DNA from: an uncultured Butyrivibrio sp.
Lineage (GTDB): Bacteria; Bacillota; Clostridia; Lachnospirales; Lachnospiraceae
Assembly (NCBI RefSeq): GCF_947169445.1
Contig: NZ_CAMVPU010000003.1
Coordinates: forward strand, 113,623-177,622
Length of the DNA stretch: 64,000 nt
Reading direction: 5' to 3'
Positions 10,043 to 20,900 of this stretch are shown here, piece by piece. The notes beneath the pieces are model-generated. The model had not been told where the DNA came from. It ran no database searches and saw only the letters and a list, made by a program, of their open reading frames with translations. The stretch's first letter is position 1. Each line of letters starts with the position of its first letter. Position numbers and translations under genes: made by a program.

Positions 10043-10716
10043 TTACTTTTTTAAACGTTACTAAAGAATATATAACAGAAGAAGGCAATGTGGCGGTCTA
10101 TGATGATTTCTCAGAAGAAATAGGAGATGGAGAATTTGTCGTAATAACCGGTGAAAGCGGCTCAGGTAAGACCACTATGCTAAAGATGCTCCTAAAAGAG
10201 ACGCTTCCTCAAAAAGGTGATATTATCGTGGATGGACGAAGGCTTTCTTCTATTTCCAGAAAGGATATTCCATATTACAGACGGGGAATCGGCGTAGTGT
10301 TTCAGGATTTCAAGCTGATTCCTGATCTTAATGTTTATGACAATCTTGCGACAGCAATTCTTGCAACGGGTGGTTCCGAAAAAGATGCGCAGACCAAGAT
10401 AATAAATGTTCTGACAATGCTGGGAATTGATCACCTTCATAAGAGATATCCCAGAGAAATGTCGGGCGGTGAACAGCAAAAGGTCTGTCTAGCCAGAGCG
10501 ATAATCAACAATCCCAAATTACTACTGGTTGATGAGCCGACCGGGAATCTTGATCCAATTTCCTCGGCGGATATCGTAAGACTTTTGGATATAATCAATA
10601 ATCATGGAATAACAGTCGTTATGGCAACTCATGATATTTCTGTTGCCAGTGGTCTGGGGCGAAGAAGAATAGATTTAGATGAAATAAAATATGAGAGAGC
10701 AGGGAGAACTGGGTAA
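10039..10716 (+). CDS. FtsE-like ABC transporter ATP-binding protein
   Basis: 225 residues with all ABC ATPase motifs: Walker A GESGSGKTT (about residue 37), Q-loop VFQDFKL, signature MSGGEQQK (about 140) and Walker B LLLVDEPTG (about 162). The Q-loop sequence QDFKL and overall size are typical of FtsE, which with the permease FtsX activates peptidoglycan hydrolases at the septum. No FtsX-like four-TM permease is encoded nearby. The next two genes encode membrane proteins with coiled-coil or SH3 domains that could be the membrane partner. Translationally coupled to the STAS gene. FtsE-like fold is sure; role within a CIS cluster is inference. Confidence 0.85.
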   Translation: MITFLNVTKEYITEEGNVAVYDDFSEEIGDGEFVVITGESGSGKTTMLKMLLKETLPQKGDIIVDGRRLSSISRKDIPYYRRGIGVVFQDFKLIPDLNVYDNLATAILATGGSEKDAQTKIINVLTMLGIDHLHKRYPREMSGGEQQKVCLARAIINNPKLLLVDEPTGNLDPISSADIVRLLDIINNHGITVVMATHDISVASGLGRRRIDLDEIKYERAGRTG

Positions 10717-11598
10717 ATGACAAAGGAGCAAAAGGCATCACTTGTAACAGCATGTATTTTCTACGTACTTACAGTTGTTGGATTTTTTTATTTTAGTGTT
10801 ACCCTTATAGTTATTGTTTTTTTGCTTTTTACGTTATCGATAACCTATTTTGCCTATCTTTGCTATCGAAATCACAATGATTATACAGGCGCTGAGCACC
10901 TTCAGCAGGAGATAGGTATTTTGAAGTCTGAAAAAGAGACTCTTCGCGGTGATTATGAGATTTTAATAAGGGAGAAGGACGAGGAGCTAAACAGACGTCA
11001 AAACAGTATTGAAGAACTAAAGAATAATGTTTCTTTGCTCGAAAAAGAAAAGGAAGAATTAGAAAGAAATGCAAAGATGGCATCGCAGAAAGCTGCTAAT
11101 ACCGAAAGAGCTGATAATGATGGCCTTCTTCCTCCGGATGATGACGATGATACCGCAAATATTGATATCATCCAGGTTGCGAGACAGGCGATCAGAGAAC
11201 TCGAAGAGGCGGCAAGAAGCGTTGACCTTATAATCACAATATCCAGTGCGCTGGATAAATTGATGGTCCGTGCTTCAGCAAAAAGACTTCTCATAATGTT
11301 TAGAAACATTATCGATAATTCGATTAAATACATGCAGTCAGCCGGAACTTTAGTTATTACAATTTCAGCTGTTGATGATGTTATTTTCATTGTACTTAAG
11401 GATACCGGCAAAGGTCTTCCTGAAGATGAGACCAAGCATATCTTCGAGCTTAATTATCAGGGCTCTAACAGAATAAGCGGTAATGGGCTTGGATTAACAC
11501 AGGCAAAAGCTATCGTAGAACATTATGGCGGAACAATATATGCCAGAAGCCCTGAGGGAAAAGGAATGGGCATATATATTCAGTTACCTACTACGTGA
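10717..11598 (+). CDS. Membrane GHKL ATPase (histidine-kinase-like, no obvious H-box)
   Basis: 293 residues: two TM helices (about 8-28 and 30-48), a long coiled coil (about 58-125), a PPDDDDD linker and a C-terminal HATPase domain (about 190-293). The ATPase has an N box (NIIDNSIKYM), G1 box (DTGKGLP) and G2 box (GNGLGLTQAKA) like sensor kinases. The usual phosphoacceptor histidine helix is not evident: the only His residues before the ATPase lie near the membrane at the start of the coiled coil. It may be a kinase or ATPase acting on the STAS protein rather than a classic sensor kinase. It begins immediately after the FtsE-like stop codon. Confidence 0.75.
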   Translation: MTKEQKASLVTACIFYVLTVVGFFYFSVTLIVIVFLLFTLSITYFAYLCYRNHNDYTGAEHLQQEIGILKSEKETLRGDYEILIREKDEELNRRQNSIEELKNNVSLLEKEKEELERNAKMASQKAANTERADNDGLLPPDDDDDTANIDIIQVARQAIRELEEAARSVDLIITISSALDKLMVRASAKRLLIMFRNIIDNSIKYMQSAGTLVITISAVDDVIFIVLKDTGKGLPEDETKHIFELNYQGSNRISGNGLGLTQAKAIVEHYGGTIYARSPEGKGMGIYIQLPTT

Positions 11599-11626
11599 AC
11601 CGGTTTGTAGCTAAGAGAGGCCTTTT

Positions 11627-12202
11627 ATGAGACGTGATTTAAGAATATTCTTTTATCTATTTATATTTTTTGTAGTTGTAGCAATAGGCTCATTGCTGTT
11701 TTTGGATGATATAAACAGTGTATTTTATAAGACCAGAGATTCTGTGGGAGCAGAAACAGCAGTTTTGAATGAAACTGTAGTAGGGGAAGTTGCTTTTGAA
11801 GAACCATCTGTTGAACAGATGGTTGAGACTGTAGAAGAGACTACTCCTGAAGTAGTTGAAGAGCCGGAACCAGAACCGGAACCTGAACCGGAACCTGAAC
11901 CGGAGCCTGAGCCGATCAGATATTTTACCTACACGACAGACACAACCATTGCACGATTAAGGCTTCGCTCACAGCCGAGCACTGATGCTGAGATTATAGA
12001 TAAATTAGTAAAGAAATCCAAGGGATATATAATAAAGCCCGGAAATGAATGGTGCAAGGTAATAACATCCGGTGGTCTTGAGGGATTTGTAGCCACGGAA
12101 TATTTAATTATAACAGAGGTTCAACAGGAGGATTTTCCGAACGATATAGTATCAAAGGTTGAAGAACCGGATGAGGAGTTAGGTGCTTCTTTTAACAGCT
12201 AA
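11627..12202 (+). CDS. Membrane-anchored bacterial SH3-domain protein
   Basis: 191 residues. A single N-terminal TM helix (about 8-28) with no clear cleavage site, an acidic stretch, a perfect Glu-Pro dipeptide run (about 81-104) that probably acts as a rigid spacer, and a bacterial SH3 domain (ARLRLRSQPSTDAEII, then GNEWCKV and GLEGFVATEYL). Such domains bind peptidoglycan or peptides in the wall. A wall-facing SH3 protein inside a CIS operon, next to an FtsE-like ATPase, suggests a link between the particle and the cell envelope. Role is inference. Confidence 0.75.
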   Translation: MRRDLRIFFYLFIFFVVVAIGSLLFLDDINSVFYKTRDSVGAETAVLNETVVGEVAFEEPSVEQMVETVEETTPEVVEEPEPEPEPEPEPEPEPEPIRYFTYTTDTTIARLRLRSQPSTDAEIIDKLVKKSKGYIIKPGNEWCKVITSGGLEGFVATEYLIITEVQQEDFPNDIVSKVEEPDEELGASFNS

Positions 12203-12247
12203 AACATAAGTACCAGGGAGAGATATTCATAAGGGGAGAAACAAGAA

Positions 12248-12463
12248 ATGGCTGATGAAAGACTGCAGGCAGGTCAAAAAAAGAATAATTCTATCACCTC
12301 TCGTCCTATCGATGATGAAGAGGAGGAGACTTATCTTTATGCTGTCAGAAAACCCATGGAGTTTATAAACGAGGGGGAAAATGGGGTATTTGACGTAAAA
12401 AAGCAGACCGGTCTTAATTCAGCGAAAAGCGTGTTTGATAAGTATTCTACGTTTAAAACGTAA
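12248..12463 (+). CDS. Small acidic protein of unknown function in the CIS operon
   Basis: 71 residues, hydrophilic, with a DDEEEE patch in the middle and no TM or known motif. A good ribosome site (AAGGGGAGAAACAAGAA before the ATG) and its tight fit between the SH3 and AAA+ genes support it as a real gene. No function can be read from the sequence; a small adaptor or chaperone for the AAA+ ATPase downstream is one guess. Confidence 0.55.
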   Translation: MADERLQAGQKKNNSITSRPIDDEEEETYLYAVRKPMEFINEGENGVFDVKKQTGLNSAKSVFDKYSTFKT

Positions 12464-12492
12464 AATACCGTTTTTTCTTATGAGGGTCTAAT

Positions 12493-14925
12493 ATGGGAAG
12501 CTTTGATAAGGAAAGGAATCAGCAGCCTTTTCGTGATTACAACGAATACATGCAGTATGTCTTTGACTGCGTGAATGGGTGTCTTGATTCTTATATTTCC
12601 AAAATGAAGGTTACGTTCGATAATGGTGAAGGCGGTTATAAAAACGTGCTGTATCCCGATATCGAGCTTGCTGGTGATGCCACCAGAAATAGACTTACAG
12701 CTTCATATACCGAGCGTTTTGGTGAGGGCAAAAAATCTTCTTCTGAAAATGGTGATGCAGATGACACAGGCGAAGACAATGATGAGCTTAAGGTACCTGA
12801 GGCTTTGGACACCGAAGAAGATGATGATGAATTCGATGAAATAGATCAGGAGCTCATGGAACTTCTGGGAAGCTTTGCTAGCGGAGATCTTGAGGAAAAC
12901 GAAGCAGAATCCGGATTTGAAAGCCCGGGTGTTGATACTAATGAGATTTGGAGTAAAGTTGAGGAAGACGTAAAAATTCCTGTAGTCGAGAGACTTAAGA
13001 TTATAAATGACAGGGCAGCTATTACCTTGGAACAGGGTATTGAGCTTCCCTTCTATGAGTTGTGTAATCGTCTCAAATTTGAGCCGTTCACGATGTTTTG
13101 CTTTGCCTGCGGTATTTTGTCTTCAACACAGACAGATTATGCAGGCGTATTTCACATTATAAATGAAAATGGTGCGCTTTCAGCGCCTACTATAGAGTCT
13201 GCAGCCAAGGTTTTTTACGGCTCAGCCTTTTCTATTACTGCGGCTTACGGTGATATGAGTGCCTGCCTTGAGCAGCTCATGCCTGTATTGCCTCTGCAGG
13301 TTCAGGGCAGTATGCCGTTTTCAACGGTAGTTTCTCCTGATAAGAGAATCATTGACTTCCTATTCGGAAGAAATCCACTCCTTCTTGATGAAAATTACAA
13401 CAGATTTATTTATATGCTTTCCGACGATAAGGAGCTTGATCCTGTTATGGCTAATCAGGGGAGACTCGAAGCTATGAAGACTTCCTATAACGATGGCGTA
13501 AGGATTTTCTATTATTACGGTGACGACGGAAGCGGAAGAAGATTTTTTGTTAAGCATTTCTGTAAAGAAAATGGACTTAAGGCTATTGCTATAAACTGTA
13601 AGAAGCTATTCAACTATGATTATCAGTTTGTAGACAGAGCTCTATGGTCGGTTACCAGAGAATGTATCCTGGCGAAAGCATGCTGCAGCCTTACAGACCT
13701 GACTTTTAGAGATGAGGAAAAAGAAAAATTCTTTGGCTATATGGATATGGCTTTTTCAAAGCTGACAGAAAAAGGCATTCTGGTATTTGCCATGAGTAAG
13801 CTCTTCATCGATTTCAGAGAAGTCACAAAGAGCGAGTTTACTGATCTTGAGCTTCCAACACCCAATACAGGTGAGCGTCTTACCTGCTGGCAGTATTTTG
13901 CCAAGAATTATACACTTGCTGACGACGTTGATCTTTTGGAAATGTCAACCAAGTTCCTGTTTACGGCAGGTAAGATCCATGATGCTCTCGTGAAGGCAAA
14001 GGCGCTTTCTAACATGGATAAAGAAGAAAAAATATCGAGAGGAAGCCTGTTTAAAGGATGCTATGCACAGATGAGTTCTGAGCTTTCGCAGAAAGCTACG
14101 AGAGTAGAGGCTAAGTTTGGTTTCGAGGATATCGTAATGAACGAAAGTCAAAGAGAGACAATCGAGCATGCGATTGAACAGATGACCTATAGGAAACAGG
14201 TTTATGAAAACTGGAATTATACCAAGAAATATCCTTATGGCCGTGGACTTACAGTTCTTCTTTTCGGAGCACCCGGTACCGGTAAATCCATGATGGCACA
14301 GGTTATTGCCCATGAGCTTAATCTTGAGTTGTACAGAGTTGATATTTCAAAGGTTGTAGATAAATACGTTGGAGAGACAGAAAAATCTCTGTCTATGATA
14401 TTCAGAGAAGCCAAAAAATGTAATGTCGTTTTGTTCTTCGATGAATGTGATACCATTTTTGCAAAACGTTCCGATGACGGCGGATCCAATCAGGCTTCCG
14501 CCAACAACAAGACAGCACTTTTGCTTCAGGAAATGGAAGCCTATGATGGTGTCTGCGTTCTTGCTACTAACTACAAGCACAACATTGACCCTGCGTTCTT
14601 TAGACGTATGAAATATATCGTTGAATTCCAGTTCCCGGATGTAGATACAAGAGAGATGCTGTGGAGAACTACTATTCCTAAGGATACACCACTTGCAGAG
14701 GATGTGGATATCAGATTCCTAGCTGAGAAGTTTGAGTTCGTTGGTGGTAATATCAAGAACTGTATCCTGAATGCGGCATTCCTTGCAGCAGCAGATCCTG
14801 ACGCTGCCGGTGAGGTTCATATGAGACATTATCTAAATGCCATTAAGTACGAATTTGTGAAGGTTGGTAAGGTATTTACCAAATCCGACTTTGAACCGTA
14901 CGCCGAAGAGGTGGGTTTGGCGTGA
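12493..14925 (+). CDS. CIS-associated AAA+ ATPase (Afp15-like), first copy
   Basis: 810 residues. The N-terminal half is unassigned and includes a very acidic stretch (about 75-150). The C-terminal AAA+ module has Walker A FGAPGTGKS (about residue 590), Walker B VVLFFDECD (about 645) and the RR finger region AFFRRMKYIVEF. A CDC48/FtsH-like AAA+ ATPase is a hallmark of Afp/PVC-type injection systems (Afp15/Pvc15), probably used in assembly or cargo loading. This locus encodes two; the second is at 32275 and shares the pattern W-N-x-x-x-x-Y-x-Y-G-R before Walker A, so they are paralogues. Confidence 0.82.
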   Translation: MGSFDKERNQQPFRDYNEYMQYVFDCVNGCLDSYISKMKVTFDNGEGGYKNVLYPDIELAGDATRNRLTASYTERFGEGKKSSSENGDADDTGEDNDELKVPEALDTEEDDDEFDEIDQELMELLGSFASGDLEENEAESGFESPGVDTNEIWSKVEEDVKIPVVERLKIINDRAAITLEQGIELPFYELCNRLKFEPFTMFCFACGILSSTQTDYAGVFHIINENGALSAPTIESAAKVFYGSAFSITAAYGDMSACLEQLMPVLPLQVQGSMPFSTVVSPDKRIIDFLFGRNPLLLDENYNRFIYMLSDDKELDPVMANQGRLEAMKTSYNDGVRIFYYYGDDGSGRRFFVKHFCKENGLKAIAINCKKLFNYDYQFVDRALWSVTRECILAKACCSLTDLTFRDEEKEKFFGYMDMAFSKLTEKGILVFAMSKLFIDFREVTKSEFTDLELPTPNTGERLTCWQYFAKNYTLADDVDLLEMSTKFLFTAGKIHDALVKAKALSNMDKEEKISRGSLFKGCYAQMSSELSQKATRVEAKFGFEDIVMNESQRETIEHAIEQMTYRKQVYENWNYTKKYPYGRGLTVLLFGAPGTGKSMMAQVIAHELNLELYRVDISKVVDKYVGETEKSLSMIFREAKKCNVVLFFDECDTIFAKRSDDGGSNQASANNKTALLLQEMEAYDGVCVLATNYKHNIDPAFFRRMKYIVEFQFPDVDTREMLWRTTIPKDTPLAEDVDIRFLAEKFEFVGGNIKNCILNAAFLAAADPDAAGEVHMRHYLNAIKYEFVKVGKVFTKSDFEPYAEEVGLA

Positions 14926-14958
14926 TCTTAGTTTTTTCCACCATGAGGGGTAAGGCTT

Positions 14959-17900
14959 ATGAAAATAGGAAAACAGCTTAGAAACTTAAAGACTGGAGCG
15001 AAGAGGCTTTTTGTCGGCTTGATGGTATTAAGCTTATTATGTACAGTATCGGGAATTGGATCCATATATACGTATGCGACGGAACCTGTTCCTGAATCAC
15101 TGGAATTAACGGGCGGTTCACAGCCAAATGAGGGAGCATCGACTGAGAGTTCAGTAGGTAGCCAGGAGGGCCCAGAAAGTCAGCCAGGAAACCCTGAAGG
15201 GCAGCCTGCAAATCCTGAAGGACAGCCTGCAACTACCGAAGGAGAGCCTTCAAATACTGAAGGGCAGCCCGCCAATAATGAGGGGCAGCCTGCAAATCCC
15301 GAAGGACAGCCTGCAACTACCGAAGGAGAGCCTTCAAATACTGAAGGGCAGCCCGCCAATAATGAGGGGCAGCCTGCAACTACCGAAGGAGAGCCTTCAA
15401 ATACTGAAGGACAGCCTTCAAATACCGAAAATCAGCCTGCAGGCGAAAACATAGAAAACGGATCAAATGTACAACCCTGTCAGGAGCACCAATATGAGTA
15501 TACATATGATGCGAATACTCATACCGGTGTCTGCAAAATATGTAATGATACATTTACTGCAAATCATGAGTTTGCAGAGTCAAGGACCGAAGATGGCAAG
15601 ATCAGGAGAGCTTGCACTATTTGTGGTTATGAAGAAATCATAGAAGATGATGGAACTTTGAATGTTCATGACCATGAATATGAATATACAGATAATGGTG
15701 ACGGCACCCATACCGGTGTCTGCTCACTATGCGGTGATGATGACCCTGAAAAGATAATCACACAAGCTCATACAATGGGCGAGTGGGAGCCTGACGGTCA
15801 CGGAAATCACACAAGAACCTGCCTGTTTTGCGATTATACAGAAGTGGAAGAGTGTACCTTTGATGAAGAAACCGGACTTTGTACAGTTTGCGGATTTAAC
15901 CGGAATGAGCTTTCATTAAGAAACTCACTGTCAGTAAAAAAGACAGGTACCTTAAAGCTTTTAGGAGCACCATCCGGGACTACTATAAATCATGATTCGA
16001 GTAAAACCTACGATGAAGAAGTTATCAGGGAGTTTTTTACCATTACGAATACAGATGATGTTACTTATGATGGCACGGAGAAAACCTTCTGTTCATATTA
16101 TGCGACCGGAGCTACCACGGTAAACATTGTAGAGCCTGGAGGAAGTAATGTAAGAAAGTATACTACGACTGGAGATCTGAAGGTTAGCTACGTTAATAGT
16201 TCAGGGACTACTGCGTCCTCTGTAAAAGATGCAGGGAATTATACTGCTAAATTTTCACTGGATGTTTCATATACTGCTCCGGGAAGTACTACTGCCACTT
16301 CCCAGACACTGACCTATTCTGACAGTACTGTACATAAGATATATCAAAAATCTCTTTCTGATAGTGATATTACTATAGATCCCGGAAATATAGAGGACTA
16401 TTCGACATGCGCAAGAACCGGAGAATTTGGACAATGGTTTAGTGCGTCATTTAATAATACAACTATCCCGGTTACATATAGTGTTTCTCCGACCGTGGAT
16501 GGTGCTCCGGCATCTAATGTTGATTATAATGTGACCATGAGTCCGGCAGCTACAGCCACAAACTTCACCGGGTCTGTTTCCCGTACTATTTCTGTTCCTA
16601 GAATTACCCTGCTATTTGATGGTTTCGAAGAGATTGCAAACGCATATTACAATCAGGTATTGGTCACGTGTTCTGGCTACGTAATAAGCGATTCAGCAAG
16701 CGGAACATATGCTGCTTCCTATACACTTAATCAGAGTGGAGACAAAACTCTTTATGTAAAGAAAACACTTTCTGATGGAACCAATGGACCTGCTATAAAG
16801 GTAAATACCGGGCAGGTTACTATTTCTAATGAAGCACCAAATTTTGGCATTACTTTTGACAACTGCTTTTCTACAGCGCCTTCTCCAAAGGGAACCGCTA
16901 CAGGTGGTGTATACAAGGTTCCTTATACCGGGGCTGAGCAGCAGCTGTTTTCTTCTCTTGGAACTATTAGAGACCTCGTAAATACTTCAACGCCTTCAGG
17001 CTACATTATTACAGCGGTTGATACAGCTGGACTTGTGAACAAGTCAGCAACCAATGTAGGAAAATATAAGGTCACTCTGACCTTGAAGCTTACGGCAAAT
17101 TATGGCGGAGCGTCCTTTACTAATACGGTTTATAAGGACTACGAGTTTGAGATTTATAAACTGTCTCTTTCAGATGCCAGTATCAGTGTAAAGAATGACT
17201 TTAAAACTGCTGATGGCAAAATTGATTATCTGAAAGTAAGCGGAAGTGATTATAAGTCGGCTATTGAGGTAACCGTTGGAGGAACCACTTTGTCTTCTGA
17301 TGGCTACAATGTTGAAGTTGCAGGAATGCCGGAGATTCCAACAGCAGGAAATGGCTATAACGTAACTATCAGTCCAAATGGTGATGTATATGTGGGAACT
17401 AAGACGGAAAATAGTCTGCTCTGGGTTACTGATGTTGGACTAAAATACCAAGGATATAGCCAGGCGGATTCATCTGCAACTATAAATAGTTACTATATAC
17501 AAGATGTAACTGTAAAACCTGAAGACACAATATATCAGATTGGACTTGATGGAAATAGTTTTTCTACTGAACTTAAGATTACTGAAAGCTGCAAGAATAA
17601 AGTATTTACTGTTTACCTAAAGGGCACGGAGAAAGGAAAAGTATTTAAGAAGGCCACAGGAGAGCTGGAAATCAGACAGCCAGTTGTAAAATATGATGGA
17701 AGCACTACTAAGCAAAGTGAATATGTTAAGTCGGTTAAGTTATCAGCAGATAGCTTCAAGATAAGTGCTGTTACCCCTGCTACTACTATAACACCGGCTC
17801 CGGTTCTGCCTATAGCAGAGTATGAGTATGCTAACTCTGCGACAAGTGTCACGGTTACTTTCAAAGATGATGGAAGTATTAAATATCAAGGGGCTATCAC

Positions 17901-20900
17901 AGTAACTTTGACGGATGTTGTGGTGGTTGATGATGATATAATCAGTAATTTTGGTCTTTTATTTAATAATGCCGCATACAAGTCATATTTCAATGAGGCT
18001 GTCACAATTACCGGCTTAGTGAATGATGCTTCTCATATACAATTCTCCAAGCCCGGTCAAAATGATTTTAAGGATTTTTACTATGTAGAAGCTGAAGGAA
18101 AGCATAGTATCACTGTAGACTTACAGGTTAAGGCAGGAGATCCTGCTGTTACTAACTTGCCTGCAAGTAATCAGAGGATCAGAACCTTTACTATTGATAA
18201 GACCGCTCCAAGTGGAGTTATAGAAATTGAAGGTCAGGGAAAAGAAGCAGGAATCACCAAGAAGTATACCGGCTTCACATCAGATTCAAGTACTGCTTTT
18301 GGCGTAACCTCGCAGCCTAAGATTAAGATAACAAGTGAAGATGGACTTTCAGGAGTAGCCAAGGTTCAATACCTTGTAGCGGATAAGTTCTATTCTTCAT
18401 CGGCAAGTCTTCTTAAGGACCATGCTGTAGATTCCTATAGCTGGCAGGATTATTCATCAGCCACCTCGATTGGATTTTCACAGGGAGCTCACAACTACCT
18501 GTATGTAGCAGTCTATGATAACGCAGGGAATGCTACATATCTTTCAACCGGGGATATAATGTATGACAATTATGGTCCTAAGGGAAGGATAGTTGTTGGT
18601 GATTATTCTTCGAGTTCTTTCCAGAGCATGGACTCTGTAGCACTTAGTGTTAATGCAGCTACTACAGTAAGTATCGTTGAAGATACTTCTGAATTTACTG
18701 TTTCATCGATTGAGTTCTTTGTAAGCGATAAGTTCTACAAGGATGTTGTAAGTGTGACAAACGCTGTAGCTGCCGGGGCAGAGACCTGGAGAAACAAGGA
18801 TTTGTTCACTCCAACTATAATAGCAGGCAAAAAGAATTACGTATACGCTGTATTTCGCTCTACAAGCGGATTTGAGATGTATATCTCATCCGGTGCAATT
18901 GTGTATGATACTATAGCACCGATTATTACTGCTAATGCGGTGACGAAATCCAGTGACAATAAATATGTTCTTGAGGTAACCTCAACCGATAGTCTCAGCG
19001 GCGTCGGCAAGATGAAGGTAATTTATTCCTACGAAAATTCCGGTAGCGGTGCTGCGCCCGGCAAGGAGGATATAGCTAAAAGCGGTGTAGATCTGACCGT
19101 GACAGATGCAGGGGATGGAACATATAAAGGAGTTTATAGCGTAGAAAGCTATGATGCAGCAAGAAACTACGTCTTTTATGTTGTAAGTATTGATAATGCC
19201 GGAAACGTAAGTGATGTTTCCAGTTCCAAGGTTTCAAGCTCTGTAACGTCAAATATTGGATCAATCAAAGTAGATGATTATGTCAGTGACAATTTTAAGA
19301 CACAGGATTCGACGGCTATGTACACTCAGTCGGTTTCCCAGGCTACAATTACTGCTTCTAATGACAAGGTGGGAGTTGACAGGGTTGAATTCTATGTATC
19401 AGATACTTTCTATGCCAGCCCTGAAGCAGTTGAAGCAGCCATTAAGGAAAAAAGTGCATGGTCCAGGTATTCAGAGGCTTACAGACCTACTACTGCGGTT
19501 GACAAAAAGAATTACATTTACGCAAGAATAGTTGATAAGAATGGAAACAACACATATCTGTCTACAGGAAGCATAATATATGATACAGTATCGCCTGTTC
19601 TGACAGGGCATGTGGTAACAAGGGCTGAAAACAGCTCAGAATTTAAAGTTGCGGTGGCGGCAAAAGATACATTAAGTGGTGTAAACCGCTTTAAGATGAT
19701 TATTCAGGAAAAGACTTCCGATAATATGTCTGCTCCAACTGCCAAGGAAATCTTCGAAAATGGAGCTACCGTTGATACAAGTAAAGAGGAAAATGGAATT
19801 TCTGCAGGTGCGGCTACACTTACGCATCTGGACGTATCAAAGACCTATATATTCTACTTTATAGCAATTGACAGAGCAGGGAATATAAGCGGTGTAGAGA
19901 CGCAGGAAAGCAAGCCTTCAAGCTCTGCGAGCGCTTCCGGCTCAGGTTCTGGTTCCGGTTCTAAATCCGGTTCAGGGAGCGGGTCAGGTCAGGGCATGAC
20001 ACCTGCTCCATCTGGTATTGCCGGCTCAGGGAATGGAAGTCAGGGAAGCAGAGGCGGATCACCATCAGGCACACAAAGTCCATCAAAGTCAAGTACAAGT
20101 AGTAACCCACTTGGATCCAAGGATAGAGAGATAAGCAGATCTCCATATATCAAGGATGCGACAGGAAATGCCAAGATAGGTGAAGCTGCAACCGGCGGCT
20201 GGAAAAAGATTTCTACAGAGATAAAGAATGCATCTACCGGATCGGTAGTAGAAGTTGAAATGAGTGGAACCAGCAAGATTCCTAGAGAGCTCCTCGAATC
20301 CATGAATGGTAAGGATGTTACCGTCAAGCTCAACATGGCAGATAATGTTCAGTGGGAAATTAAGGGTGACAAAGTATCTGCTGAAAGTCTGAGCGAGAAG
20401 AATATGGGTGTGAAGCTTGGAAGCAGAAATATTCCTGAAAAGGTTCTTTCTGAAGTTACAGGATCATATCCGCATGTTGAATTTTCAATGCTGAGCTCAG
20501 AGGATTATGGTTTTGGTGCCGCTATTACAATTCCCGTAGGAACCTCCAGCGCGGGTATGAATGCAACGCTTTATAAGTACAACGCTTCCAGCAAGGAACT
20601 GATGGCAGTTGGGACAGCAGTGATAGATGCCAAAGGAAATGTTAAATTTGATGTTTCCGAGGCAGCCGATTACACAGTAGTTGTAAGTCCTGAAAAACTT
20701 CTGACTACAGCTGATGCTTCGGCTTCCGGAGGTCTTTTGATTAACGATCTGGCGACGCAGCAGTCTTCAATTGGATCTTCAAGTATCAGATTCACTGATA
20801 TATTTGGTCAGGGCAGATCAGTCGGAGTGTGGCTCATAGTGATGGCAGCTATCAGTGCAGGACTTAGCTTTGCTATATTATTTGCTCCATCCCTTCAGAT

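Noticed and set aside
10039..10716. Bacteriocin or drug ABC transporter ATPase
   Set aside because: No permease gene is adjacent and the Q-loop and size match FtsE better.
15181..15432. CRISPR array
   Set aside because: The repeats are head-to-tail 21-bp coding units without spacers. No CRISPR array was seen anywhere in the window.
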